Positions 10,808 to 25,700 are shown, numbered from the stretch's first letter. The stretch: 64,000 nt of DNA from Rhodeus uyekii (GCA_037043235.1 JAWRVZ010000075.1:53501-117500), one strand, 5' to 3'. Notes: a model not told the origin generated them from the sequence alone. Made by a program: numbers and translations.

Positions 10808-12503
10808 ATGGCCTGCAGTGTCGCTAAAGCAGCTCCTACTAATGGCTTCCCAATGAAAGCACAGCTGCAGATCATGGGTATGTGTGCATGTTTCCTCCTG
10901 CGATTCAGCGTCATCTGCTAATGTTTCACTGCGATCATTAATAAAAGCCCTTTTTGCGTTAATTCATTACTGATCTGCAAACTAAGGAAACTATCTTCAT
11001 GAAGTTAATACTGAAGAATGCTAATTATACTTATTATCTATTGTAGCAAAGTTCGTAGTTTGGGAACCGGTGAACATTTAAACACGTTTAATATGAAAAT
11101 AAAACAAGTATAAATTGAAAGTAATGGCGGCAGTCATTGTCACAAATGTTCAGGCCTGGTCTTCTCTCGTTCTTCACTGTCGTCTCTCCTCCTTTTATTC
11201 CTCCGCTCCTGAGATATGAGGAGCGTTTCAATCCCTCGTTCCGTTCTCGCAGCTCTCGGCCCGCCCTGCTCGCCACTTCTGTATGATAGAGAGAGTTAGC
11301 AACTTCCTGTTAGTTTTAATACTTTAACATATGCAACAAAATATATTGTTGGCAGACCAACAAAAAAACAAAAACATCTAAAGTAACTTTATTTCATAAA
11401 ATAATTTTTTTTTAAATAACTTTAGTGCCAAATATGTTTGTTCAAAAAAAAGTCTTTACATTTTGCTCTTATAGTTCTCATAATATCTCATACTTTTCAT
11501 GGGACCTTTCTACAGTTTGCCTTTAAACATTTATTAAAGGTTTTTTAATTATCTCTTTGTGAGACTCTTTAAAATGTAAGTCTTTTTTTATAATTTAAGT
11601 TTAATTTAAAAGGGATATAAACAGGTCTATTTACATGCATGTTTTATTATTTATATTATTTGTGCCTAAAAATCTGTGTCTGAAAATAAGTCGTTTAAAT
11701 CACATTAAAGCAAATTTGCACTTTATTTTTAATTGGCATACAGCCCACAGGCTTTACACTGACACTTACCTTACACTTTAAAGGCTTTACATTTAGCCTT
11801 TAAATACATTTAGGACTTTTTAAAATTAGCAATTCATGAGACTTCAAAAATGATAATTAAAAAAAATATATATATTATTATAATTTTTTTTAATGATTTG
11901 TAGAGTCTGCATTACTTTTGTAATATAATATTCAAATTTCTGTATCTTCTTTGCACATTAATTTTAATTGACACACATTTAGGATTTAAAATAAATTGCT
12001 GTTAATTATTAGAGGTTTTTAATATCAGAGGTAATTATCAGTTTTTGTCATTGCAATTTATGACGCGTCCAAAATGTGACATTTTTTTATTATAAGAAAA
12101 TTTTTTTTTTTAATAAAAACATTTATTTACTTGCATGTTTTATTTAAAAAAATATAATATTTCCCCCCACATTTGCTGTGACGCTTACATCACTTGTAAT
12201 AATGTGGAAACTGTGTGTTTTCCTGCACTTCCTCCTCAGTAACAGCAGCTTCTGTCATGTTTTGAGTCACACGTGTTTGCTGACGTGTGCAGAAATCCTG
12301 CCGTGTTGTTTTGATCATGTGTTCGTCCCGCTCGCAGTGATCTCTGCCAAACTCAAGGACAACAAGAAGAACTGGTTCGGCCCGAATCCGTACGTGGAAG
12401 TGTGTGTGGACGGCCAGTCCAAGAAGACGGAGAAATGCACCAACACCAACTCACCCAAATGGAAGCAGTCGCTCACTGTGTGAGTGTGCCTTAAATTCTG
12501 CTC

Positions 12504-12534
<31 letters not shown>

Positions 12535-12536
12535 GA

Positions 12537-12567
<31 letters not shown>

Positions 12568-12922
12568 TCTGTGTGTGAGTGTGTGTATGTATGTGTGTGT
12601 TTTGTGAGTGTGTTGCTAACACATTATCATTGTCTCAGTGCTTTTATCATCCAGACGTGAAGTGATTGTTCAGAATGACGTCAGGACCGACTCCATTATC
12701 AGTGATGTTTGTTGTGTGATCATGACTCTGCACTGGAGTGTGTGTGTGTGCGTCTGTTGTGCAGGTTTATAATCTGTGTGTTTGTCCGTCAGGATCGTCA
12801 CTCCCTTCAGCAAACTCATCTTCCGTGTTTGGAGTCACCAGACGCTGAAGTCGGACGTTCTGCTGGGAATGGCAACCCTCGACATCAGCGAGACGCTCAA
12901 GTCACATGACATGAAGAGTGAG

Positions 12923-12969
<47 letters not shown>

Positions 12970-15900
12970 TAGAGAGAGAGAGAGCAGTATCTATCAGCAG
13001 TCTGATGTCTCTCTGTCTTAGTTTAAAAGAACATGACAATCATGGCAATAAATAAATTCTTTCTTCATATTTTTAGCTAGAAAGTCGTCATTTGTTGTCT
13101 CATTGCGGTTTTCATGTATTCATGTATACAAACTGAGACAAGAACAAGTCAGAACAGGTCTGAAGTCTGAGCAGAGTTTAGTGGTTGTAGCTTTAAAGCT
13201 GTACGAGGAGAATCTTTGAGAATTTTAGGTAAGAAGTATAATAATAATAAGTTTAGATACAATATCACTAAGTTGGCTTTCTCAAGCCAACTTAATTACA
13301 GTATTGGACAGACAAGATTAGTATGTTAACGTGAGTATCTTAACTAAATTTAAAAATCTATATTATATTCTAAATAATAATATAATTTATATTATGTAAT
13401 ATACATTTATATACATGTATAAACAAATTAAATATAAATTAGATTAATTTATCATATATATTATTTAAAAAAATTACTTAAGTTAATGTGTTGTTTGATA
13501 ATCAAAACTAATCAATCAAAAAATTAATCTAAATTAACTAAATTAATCAAAAATATATAATATAAATTATTATATATAGTTTAATATACATTTATTGTGT
13601 GCATATTTTAAATTAAAATAATATAACTTATAAAATACTTTATTGCATAAGTTATTATTATTTATAATTTTCTATAAATGTATGTGTTTCATTAAAATAA
13701 TAAAAAGTATAATTTTAAAGTCATTTAATAATTTAAATATATAAAGTCATTAAATATTTAAATATCATTTGTAAATGATAAAATAATGTTAAATTAAAAA
13801 GTGATGTTTTTCTGTGCAAGGTCAGTTAGAATATATATATATATATATACACACACACTTATTTTTAAAGTAAATCATACATTTCTTTTGTTAATATACT
13901 GTATGTATATATAGAGATTTATAATATTTCCCTGCTTTCTGTCGTTCAGTCTGTGAGGTTGTGCAGACGCTGCAGTTGTGCGCAGACAGAGATCAGACGG
14001 ATAACATCGGAGATCTGTCCGTGTGTTTGGACGGCCTGCAGGTGGATCCCGACATGTTCCAGTCGGCCGAGGCCAACAACCAGAGTCAGTCACTCCGTCC
14101 GCTTCAGTAACCACTCTCTCTTAATACTCAAACACCACTGAAAACACCACAAACGACTAACGTTATTACTTCCCCAGGTGCTTTAAATGGAGACATGGAG
14201 CTTAACGAAGACTCGAGCAGAAGGTATCCTCATATCACTCAAAGATTAACAGTAGAAATGCAACTATAAATGAAGAAATGATCATCCATGTACAGAAATG
14301 AGTGAAGGAACCCGTGAGGAATGTCTGTAATCATGTTTCTTGTGTCTGTGCAGTAGCAGAGATCCGTCCCCGACGGTCTCAGACGGTCAGGATCGTCCGT
14401 CTGCTCCGAACGGCCGTGTGAACGGGATGGATTCTCCCTCAGGGTCAGCTAGAGGATCACGAGCCCCGAGACCCCCACGACCCTCGCGACCCCCCCCGCC
14501 GACCCCACGCAGACCCACGTCTTCCCCAGGTGAGTCGAGATTGATTCAAACACCATATTCCTAAACGATTAAACCTTTGACAGAATCATACCGGAGCATT
14601 GGGAAAAAAGTGTATAGTTTAGATACAAACCATAGAGCGTGGCGCTTGCAACATCAAGGTCATGGGTTCGATTCCCAGGGAAGGCAAGAACTGATTAGAA
14701 TGTCAATATGTTTCTTGAATGATTAAGCATCTGATAAATGCATAAATGTAATTTAAAAATGATTGTAACTATTGGTTAAAAATGTGTTAGTCATTGAATC
14801 AGTCATTCAACAGATTCATTTAGAAACTTCATCTGATTGATCCGTTAATGAAGAATTAAGTATTTATCGTGTTTAATTGTTGTTTTGTGGGTGAAATAGT
14901 CAAATGTTTCATATCAATCTCAAGGTTTGTACAGCCTTTTCAGAGGGACATTCAAGCACTTTTAAAGTGCTTCAGACTTTTTCCAGCACTTCCAAACTCT
15001 GAATATTATCCTATTTTAATGTGATTATTTGTAAAACTATATCGTATGATTTTCTTCAATTTGTGACTCAATTACACTTAAGTTAAGAGCGGTCTTTTTA
15101 TAATCACTGAAGCTGTCAATCAGATCAGAATGATGCTATAGAAGAATAATACATTTAATTAAATTTTGCCTATAAAAATTAGGTTTTTGCATGTGACCAT
15201 TGTTAATAAAACTTAATTTTATCAATGCAAGCTCTATATTTCCAATAAACAAGCATGTAATATTATTAGTAACTGCACTTATTATTGCAAAAATATATTT
15301 AACTTTAAATGAACTTAGCTCTGATTGAAATGTCGAAAAATATCATCCAGACGTAATTATTATTGGTTGTTTTTCGGCCAGGATTAACTGATAATGAATC
15401 ATATTTTGTGTGATTCATTAAAGAGTGCATGAGCTTCTTATTGAATTTATTACCTTGTTATTTTTGAAAGCTTGCATTGTGAAACTGTTGCTGAATCCTC
15501 CTCTTTGCAGCTTCATCTACCGGTTCAATTCCTGACGGCAGCGACTCGTCTCGTTCGGACACTCCGGTTCGTAATCCGTCTGGGGGAGGAGCCTCGGAGT
15601 CTAGCCCCGCCCCCACAGTGGAGCAGCCGGGAAGGACGGCCCTCAGCGTCGTTCCCGCTCCCAGCAGGATTCCCAGCCTGGTCACCACCGGACCTCTGCC
15701 ACCCGGGTACGAAATTCACATCGGAAAGAGAGCCGTAACTGCTTCCCTGTGGCTCTAACAGTAGAGAGCGGCGCTTGCAACATCAAGGTCATGGGTTCGA
15801 TTCCCAGGGAAAGCAAGAACTGATTAGAATGTCAATGTGTTTCTTGAATGCGCCGATAAAAGCATTGGATAAATGCATGAATGTAAAATAATAAGGTGGA

Positions 15901-18900
15901 TTTTTCCGTATTATTGGTCCTCTGACTGTAATGTGTGTGTGTGTGTGTGTGTGTTTGCAGGTGGGAGCAGCGTGTCGATCAGAACGGCCGTCTTTATTTT
16001 GTTGATCATGTGGAAAAGAGGACGACATGGGAAAGACCGGAGCCTCTGCCTACAGGGTAGGAAACTGAATTATGGGACACACCCTGAAAAGAATGCAGTG
16101 TTCGTGCTTGACGCACACTTAAAATATTAAACACAGTCAGAGTTCGGCTATTTCAGGAGGAGTTGCTTAATAGTTCAGGATCTGGATTGCTAATAAAGGC
16201 TTTTTCAACAGAAAATCTTGTGTTTTTTGCAAACTATAAGTTTTCTAAAAGTAATATTATTTTCAGAAAGTAATGTGCTTTCCTGTAGTTCAAACAGTAG
16301 AGAGTAGCGCTTGCAACATCAAGGTCATGGGTTCGATTCCCAGGGAAAGCAAGAACTGATTAGAATATCAATGTGTTTCTTGAATGCAATGCAAGTTGCT
16401 ATGAATAAAAGACATAAATATTAGAATATACATAATAAAACTACATATTTGCCTGAAAAGCAAGTTGACTAATCAAACGTATTAGTCTGGTTTCTTCTGA
16501 CCCGCATTTCTCACATAAAACACATTCTTGTCCTGATGAGCAATGAGTGTGTTTAATGCTGTTGCTCGACGTTTAGCCTCACATGAGCTGCTCTCTTGCA
16601 GCTGGGAGCGGCGTGTGGACCAGATGGGACGGGTCTATTTTGTGGACCACATCACCAGAACCACCACGTGGCAGCGGCCCACGATGGAGACGGTGCGCAA
16701 CTACGAGCAGTGGCAGCACCAGCGCAACCAGCTGCAGGGAGCCATGCAGCAGTTCAACCAGCGCTTCATCATCGGGGTGAGCCGCTCAAACACACATCTG
16801 TGCCACAGGCTCAGGGACGTAGCAAGCCGGCGTCAAAGAACTAGCGGCGATGAAAGCTGACTGTTGTCCTGGACAAAAAAACTGCGCTTGAACACACTAA
16901 AAGGACTAAAGGCGACTGTGTTCTGCGTGTTAGGAAATATCTGTCTATATCAGCAGGTATCAGTGGTCTATCTTCATCATTCAAAAAGGGAAAACTAGGA
17001 GTGCAGAGATGCAGTAATGCCTTGAGATATGAGTGTCCTGACATACGAGTGTTCTGAGATACGAGCAATTGTTTTGCTTTGAGATAAGAGTAAATATTTG
17101 AGATACGAGCAGCTTACAGGTGTTCAGCACTCAGAGTCCACGCCGCCTCACTCGTTTACTTCACGTATTCGTCGACTAAAATAAAAGTTTTCGCGCGAGT
17201 AAAAACGGCAGTTGAGAGAAGTATTCGAGCGAGGGATTAAAATGAGCTCCCGTTGTTTCGCTTAACGATCTGTTATCCGCTTGCAGATGTAATTTACACA
17301 CGTAAACATCAGTTTTGCGCTCGTTTATTTTTGCCATGGATTTATCGCCATAGTAGATCCGTACGTATCTCCCGCGAGTTTCCCGTATTGTGTTTAAGTT
17401 ATCTACGTAATCTACATGATCCCTCCTCCTCCTCCTCCTCCTCCGCACGTCGTCATTAGCCGCTACTGTATCGTGTGTCTCGAAGGTAAGAACTCATAAT
17501 TAAAACCACATTTTATTTGATATCTCAGGAATCCTTATATACTATAATTGTGTGTGTGTCTATAGCAATTAAAAACATGATTTTCCATTGTTATTAGCAC
17601 TAATAAGGGAGTTTTTTAGAGGGCCGGAACGGATTAAGTTGTTTTTTGTTATTTCTTATGGGGAAAATGATTTGAGATACGAGCAACTCGAGTTACGAGC
17701 TCGTCCTGGAACAGATTATGCTCGTATCTCAAGGAATTACTGTATATCAGCAGGTATCAATAGTCTATTTTCATCATTCAAAGAGGGAAAGCTAGGAGTG
17801 CAGGTGTACAAACCATAAACAAAGCAGCGCTTTGAATATCAATCACGCTGATCACTTTCTTCAGATCAGTCAAGTCATGTTATTATGAATATGTTTGTGC
17901 ATTCAAATGCTCAGCTAAGAGGATATTCAATTAGAACAATTAGAAATAACTTAATTGCCAGCTTTCATCTCTTGCTTTTATTCCCATAAATTGACTCGTA
18001 CACTAAGCTTCAGATTTCTCTCTCTCAATGTCTAATGTTGATTCAACATGCTGAATCCGCCCAAAAAACCCACTGGCATCTATCTAGATAAACCAATAAA
18101 ACTAAGGCGACTGACCTCGTCTGCCCGTCAGTATTTTTTTTTTTTCATTTTTCAACCCCTTCTGTCCTGATTTCTTCTTTATGGACGGTAAATCATGTGC
18201 TTTTCCAGATCTTTTGATCTAATTGGTGAAATAATCTCACGCAATTTACGTACAAACACGGCCGGAGAAAAGTCAGTAGACGGTCTTTTGTGGCTGTTCT
18301 AACGCATTCATCCACATGAGCGTTTGCTCTATGAAAGCTGTCCGATCGGAAATTCATTCGACGAACTCAAAAGTGGCTGAAAGTGAATAAACTCAAAGCG
18401 TTTTAGACCCGTTTACTCCTGCATTTAACATCGTCCACTTGTGATCCCATCAACCAAAACACAGCGTAATACCAGCAGTCAACATTTCAAATGATCTGAT
18501 AAAGTTGTGGCTTTGGAAGTTTGATTCATTAAGTAATTCTATTTACTGTTTAGTTGATTTTCACTATATGAACTAAAGCATTGGGTTCAACAGACTCATT
18601 GGCACTGCTGTATAAAATAAAGCACCACTGTGAGATAATTGGTCTGTGAATTCAAGCATGTAAATGTGTCAGTTCATCCCTATTATAAATAAGTAGACCA
18701 CTATTGGGAAGTGGAAGTGTCTGTTTCTAGGAACCACAACATGCAGCTGAAGATCATATGCAGACTCATGGTTGATTCTGCTGACGCAGCGTTAAAAACA
18801 GCACTTAAACTGTGCGGCGGGAGCTTCCCGGAGTGGGTTTGACGCGTACGAGCACAATGACAAGCGTCTGATGGGATGGTGTGATGAGTCGTGGAAATGT

Positions 18901-19703
18901 TCTCTGATGACCAACTGACTGTATTGTGCAAATAGTTTGGTGGAGGAGGGAGAATGGTATGAGACTGGAAACAGTGAAGGGGAATCTCAATGCTTCATCG
19001 CTATGCTTCTCAATGCTATGCTTCCAAAATTGTTGAAACAAGTCCGTAATGATACGGTTGGATGAGTTGTGGAAGAACCAGACTAACCCTTGACCTTGAG
19101 CCCATCTAATGCCTTTGGGATGAACTGGAAATGGGGATTGTTAAACTGGTCTTCTCGTCCGACAATTACAAAAGCTCTACTGGATTAATTAGCCATAAAT
19201 CCTTGTGGAAATCCTTCCCAGAAGAGTAGAAGCCGTCATATAACCTCTATATTAATGTCTATGTATTGTGAGCTTGATGTCATTTCAGTCTGTATTGTAA
19301 TGGTTCGGTGTCACAATACTTTTCTCCCTGTGTTGTAACTATATGTGATGCGGTTAGCCGTAATGTTTGTGTGTTTGTGTAGTTGCAGGATCAGGCTTCA
19401 GCCACACAGAATAAGGAGTTTGACCCGCTGGGACCTTTGCCACACGGATGGGGTGAGAGAGCAAACCTCCTCTAACATGCTGGACTAGCAGCCGCTTTTT
19501 ATTGTTCTGGTAACCTTATTATCTGCACCTGCAAAGCGGCACTAAAATTAGCCACTACATCCTTCAATGTCCCAATTTAACAAATGGGAAGCGCTTGCTC
19601 TGCGATCCAGCTGCTGGAAATAGCTTGATGCTGGAAATAGCTTTGAGTGATTTGTTTGAGGCAGAGTTTGCAAAGGTTTAATCACATCTTGGGTCCATTA
19701 CTT

Positions 19704-19751
<48 letters not shown>

Positions 19752-22700
19752 CCCCCAGAGAAGAGAACGGACTCTAATGGCAGAGTTTACTTCGTTCATC
19801 ACCCGACCAGAACGACGCAATGGGAGGATCCGCGCACTCAAGGGTCAGATCCTCTTTTCTCTGAGCGGTTAATATTCTCTATTGAATAGTTGAAACTCAT
19901 CTAAACCAATAAGCCACAAGTTGCAAGCATGGTGTTTAAAACCCTCTGAAAGCCCTCATTAAAGCTCTTATTAACATGTTTTCATGGCTCTTGTTTGTGT
20001 TGTGCAGGTTGCTGAATGAGAAGGCTCTGCCTGAAGGTTGGGAGATGAGGTTTACGGTCGATGGCATCCCTTACTTCGTAGATCACAACCGGAGAACCAC
20101 CACATACATCGACCCACGGACCGGGAAGTCTTCACTGTGAGTGCAAATCCCCATAAAACACTTACAGATTGACAAACCTGCAGAGATGCTCTTGAGATCA
20201 TTATGTAAGTTAGGGCTGTCAAAGTTAACGATTCATTCAAAATACTTAACTTAGTCTTTCCTGTATCTAGAGAGCGGCGCTTGCAACATCAAGGTCATGG
20301 GTTTGATTCACAAGGGAAGCAAGAACTGATTAGAATATCAATGTGTTTCTTGAATGCGATGATAAAAGCAGCTGATAAATGAAGAAATGTAAAGTACAGT
20401 AATACCTTGAGATACGAGCGTCCCGACATATGAGTATTCTGAGATACGAGCAAGCCTTCAAGCTGATTCTTGCTTTGAGATACGAGCAAGCCTTCAAGCT
20501 GATTCTTGCTTTGAGATACGAGCAAGCCTTCAAGCTGATTCTTGCTTTGAGATACGAGCAAGCCTTCAAGCTGATTCTTGCTTTGAGATACGAGCAAAGC
20601 TTTGAGATACGAGCAAGCCTTCAAGCTGATTTTTGCTTTGAGATACGAGCAAGCCTTCAAGCTGATTTTTGCTTTGAGATACGAGCAAGCCTTCAAGCTG
20701 ATTTTTGCTTTGAGATACGAGCAAGCCTTCAAGCTGATTTTTGCTTTGAGATACGAGCAAGCCTTCAAGCTGATTCTTGCTTTGAGATACGAGCAAGCCT
20801 TCAAGCTGATTCTTGCTTTGAGATACGAGCAAAGCTTTGAGATACGAGCAAAGCTTTGAGATACGAGCAAGCCTTCAAGCTGATTTTTGCTTTGAGATAC
20901 GAGCAAGCCTTCAAGCTGATTTTTGCTTTGAGATACGAGCAAGCCTTCAAGCTGATTTTTGCTTTGAGATACGAGCAAGCCTTCAAGCTGATTTTTGCTT
21001 TGAGATACGAGCAAAGCTTTGAGATACGAGCAAGCCTTCAAACTGATTCTTGCTTTGAGATACGAGCAAGCCTTCGAGCAGATTTTTGCTTTGAGATACG
21101 AGCAAAGCTTTGAGATACGAGCAAGCCTTCAAACTGATTCTTGCTTTGAGATACGAGCAAAGCTTTGAGATACGAGTATCCTATAGACGAACACTCTAGG
21201 AGTGCAGATATACAGTAATAGCTTGAGATGCGATCGTCCCGACATACGAGTATTCAGATCATTTTTGCTTTGAGATACGAGCAAAGCTTTGAGATACAAG
21301 CAGCTTGCCGACACTCGAGCACTCGGAGCCCACGCCGCCTCACTCATTCAATTCACGTGTTCCTCGACTAGAAATAAAAGTGTTTGCACGAGCAAAAATA
21401 GCAGTCGAGAGAAGATCCTTTAATGAATTATACTCGTATTAAAAAATATGTTAAACAAGATAAATGGCATATGCTTCATTTGACGATAATTATGAGATTA
21501 ATTGTACAAAATGGGAGAGATTGATCTATTAACGTTATGACCTTGAGGCTGGACTGCGAGAGTCGTGTTGTGTGTTAATCTGATTCAGCTTGGAGATGCA
21601 CAAGGATCTCTGTGTTTATCAGACCTCAGATGCGTAACAGGAACAACAGGTTTGCGCGTGTGAAACTGCATTCGATTGTAATCTTCCGTGATGAGTCAGA
21701 CGGGAGCGCAAACACACCCCTCCCTGTTTTTTATAGTTCAAATGATCCTCTATGTCAGAGGAATGCGAGACAAATTGCCTTTGAGAAAATATTATCAAAA
21801 AACAAACATCTTGCTCAGCGTTTCCCGCCACCAGCGGCAGAATAAAAGGCTCACGGCGTCTAGATACGGTTTTATGAGTGTTTCAGCTGTTCTGGGTTCA
21901 GTTCCAGGACTTTATGACGTAACCTGGCAGTCATTTAGTCATATTTTGATATTAAATCGGTGGTGGAAAGAGAAACACACTATTGTGAATGTCTGTCTTT
22001 TCACACTACAATAAATAAATGCCTTGAAGATTTTCAGGTTACAATAAATTTAGTTGCAAAACTGACAGATTGAGCAAGTCATTTACAATTTTTGGGTGAA
22101 TTAATTTTAGTGATTAATTTTCTTCATTTCATGTTCCTTCATTGAGGACAACAGAATAGAAACATATTTCATTAAATTAAATTTACACTGAAGAATCTAA
22201 AGCTCCATGGGGGAAAAATACTTCGTTATTAGAGCGTTTGTTCTAATAAAAATGTATTTTTTTTGCTATTTTGCTTTAGATTTAGTAGCTCTAAACAAAC
22301 TATAAAGCAGTTTTAACAGGCATTTACTTTTTGATTCTCTTTTAATAATTCACTATTTCACTTTTTCTGTCCCGTCAGTGAAAACGGCCCTCAAATCACA
22401 TACGTACGAGACTTCAAAGCCAAAGTTCAGTACTTCAAATTCTGGTGTCAGGTGAGCGTTTGCTTCAGTTCTGCACATTAAATCCAAATCTGTTATAATT
22501 GGATAAATGGCAATCGATAATAATAATAATAATGATGTGTCCTAATGCATAATAGATATTTGACCTGTTTTGTTTGTTTAATTTTTCCCATAGCAATTAG
22601 CGATGCCGCAGCACATAAAGATCACCGTCAGCCGCAAAACACTGTTTGAAGACTCGTTCCAGCAGGTACTGCAGTCGCAAGAAACCATGACTATAGTGCT

Positions 22701-25700
22701 GCTTTATCAGCACTAGCTTTGAGTAACCGGATCATAAACGCACATATGCTGGTGTTAGCAGCTTCCCAGTGCGGCTGTAATCCCGCAGCAGGTTTAACGG
22801 TGACCGTAGAGCATGTAAATGTCTTTAAACGCTGGAGTCTCTGAGATGTGACGTTGTTCTGCTTTCTCCCGGCAGATCATGAGCTTCAGCGCTCAGGACC
22901 TCCGGCGCAGGCTGTGGATCATCTTCCCCGGGGAGGAGGGGCTCGACTATGGAGGCGTGGCAAGGCAGGTTTCATATTTGCATATGATTTGCATATACAT
23001 GTGTATGTGTGTGTGTGTATGTATACGTATTATATAGGCAAGTTTATTTATATAGTACATTTTATACACCACGGTAATTCAAAGTGTTTTACATAGAAGA
23101 AATTAAAATAAAATCATCAATAAATACTTTAAACACTTAATTGACAATTAAAACTTATTCTTAGAACACTTTAAAAGTTTAACAAATACAACTAATTCTT
23201 ATAAAACTTCAAATATTTAATTAATTGATTAAATACAACTAATTCTTAGGGTGAGGGGGAAAAACTAAAAATATATATATGTATACACATGCATAAGTAC
23301 ATTAAAAGAGTTTAATGTAAAAGGAAAAGCCCCAGAAAGAAATGAGGCATTTACCACTTCTAAGATCTGTTTCTAAACCATTAAAAGTGTGTTGTTTATG
23401 TTGCTGTTTATAATATTTGAGAGGAAGGTCCGTCTAGCTTTGCTTAACTCCACATTGCAAGCATGAAGGCTGTCTTTATAGATATTATAATGCATTTCAA
23501 GTTTTGTCTTTCCCACATGCATTGTCTTTTCATATTTTGCACTGCTGTTGAGTTTCTCCAAAGTGCGTTTTGTCTTCCTCTCTTCTTCCTTTCTTTTACC
23601 GGAGCAATGCTCTCAATTACTCTTAACTTTTGAGTTAAAGGAATGGAGAAAAACAACTGATAAGCTTGGTGTTAGAGATATAGATAATAGATATATAATA
23701 AAATATAGATATGATCAGACAGTGCTTCGTCCTGTTGTGGCAAAATCTTTAATCAATTCTGAATAAGAGACAAATATCACAATTCTCTTTATAAAGGTTT
23801 ATTTTTTTGTGATAAGAAAATGTTTGTTCATTTATGTGTGAAGAAGATAGGGCAGCTCCAGCATTTATACCTCTAATCAAGACTAAAATTGTAATTACCC
23901 TCTTTATACCTCAAACTTATTTCTTTCAACTTATTGTATCTTACAGAATAATAAATACAATTAATGTCACACAATAATCAATAATGTCAAGAAGCAGAAA
24001 ATAATCATATATAAGAAGGAAAAGAAAACATATTATTTATAAAATATCACAATTGGCAATTAACATTATAATATTCAAAGTTTTATTGACATTTTATTTT
24101 TTTTATATATATATACACACAACTCATTTCTGCTTTTAAATGCATATATAACTTGTGAGATTCTTCTTGATTTTAAGTCAGTTTTTGATTTAAATGATTG
24201 GAACAGTTAATTTAACTTTACCTAAATATTTAAAGCAGAAGCTGACCTTGAGTAAAAATGGGAATAAATAGCAATAAATAACTTATTTATTGCTATTTAT
24301 TCCCATTTTAACTTCAGTTAAAGTTTTCACACATACTAGATCTACAGAACACAAGTAATCACCAAACGACACTTGCTTGCATTGACAGGCGTCTTTAATA
24401 GAGCCGACACGTCTCCTCATAGCTCATACAAGCAAAGTTATGAGGACCGCTGCTCTCTTCTAGCCTCCTTTTATTCAGAAACACAACATCCAGATTACTT
24501 GTGGTTTAGTCATTGACTAGCAGTGATTTATCTTGAAGTGAGAGGATGTTTAACAGTATTACTGTGTTCCCTCAGCATCTTATCTTGACGTGTAATCGGC
24601 AGCAGATTAGATGCGTTTGCTTGAAGGCCTTTGACTTTCTATCATGCGATAGAAGAGGAATAGAGAAAGATACGGACTCACTGGATTCCCTCTTGTTCTG
24701 TAAACATTTGGGAAGGTTACTGTTGTCATAGCAGGGACCGACACGTCACTGTTATTGCGAGTCTAAGCTTTCTCGCTGGGTCAATCAGAGAAAAACGGCT
24801 GAGAGTCGCAAGTTCCTGAAGATCTTTATTGCCAGGCAAGATGACGGCTCTCCATCTGGATCCAGATCACCATGCAAAAACATCTCATTATATGTATTTT
24901 TCTTATCTTTTAATGTTCAATAGTAAATAATCCAGTCCACTTTTCTTTTGGCTCCTGCCGTCATTAATTACACCTCCTCATACATGAAGGTTATATTGGT
25001 AGAGAAGCCCCTTTTTAACAAGCTTTTCAAGGGCTCTCACTCTCCGTACAGATGTTCTGTCGCTCTTCCCAGCTGCAAACCCGTCACTTTTCCATCAAAT
25101 CATATGTTTGCATCATCTAGAAGGTTAAATGTTCTCACTAGTTGTATATTTAAGTTCTTAATGATATATGAATTTCTCCAGCAGCTTCAGAAAAGCACTT
25201 TAATGGAGAAGAGCAAAGAGCAAAGCATGTTTTCTCCAAGAGTTTGAGGGAAAACTTTCATTCAAGAAGGACCATCAGTTCTTTACATTAATTCTTAATG
25301 ATATATTAATTTCTCCAGCATTATCAGGTGTTTTTGGATCCCAGAGCAGTGGGATATCCCACTGATGCTCGAGTGGGATCGTTTGGTTCCAGCATGCACC
25401 GTTTTCTCAGAGAAACGTGGATGTTGGTGAGAGAGGCTGGTGCTCTGGTGATACCGGAGACTGTAATGTTTTCGAGTGCTGAATCTTCTGGCGCTCTTAT
25501 ACGTCACAGTGCGTCTGTGTTGAGCTCTGGGCCGGGATCGTGTCCGTGAGAGTGCTTGTTGTGGCTGTGTGGGATTGTCCTTGTGGGACGCGTCAGCCGC
25601 ATGTCCCTGCAGGTGCTGAAGTGAAGTCCTGTGCTCATTCATACTCTGCATGCGTGTGTGTGTGTGTGTGTGCGCCATCAGGTGGAGTGGATTGTCACAC

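Noticed and set aside
17176..17448. 90-codon minus-strand frame in MITE copy A as a transposase
   Set aside because: It has no DDE or helix-turn-helix features and starts in a (TCC)n-encoded arginine run. The element looks non-autonomous.
20295..21113. Up to 248-codon frames of KACSYLKA/LVSQSKNQLEG repeats on both strands
   Set aside because: They are translations of the 36-bp MITE-derived minisatellite inside an ITCH intron.
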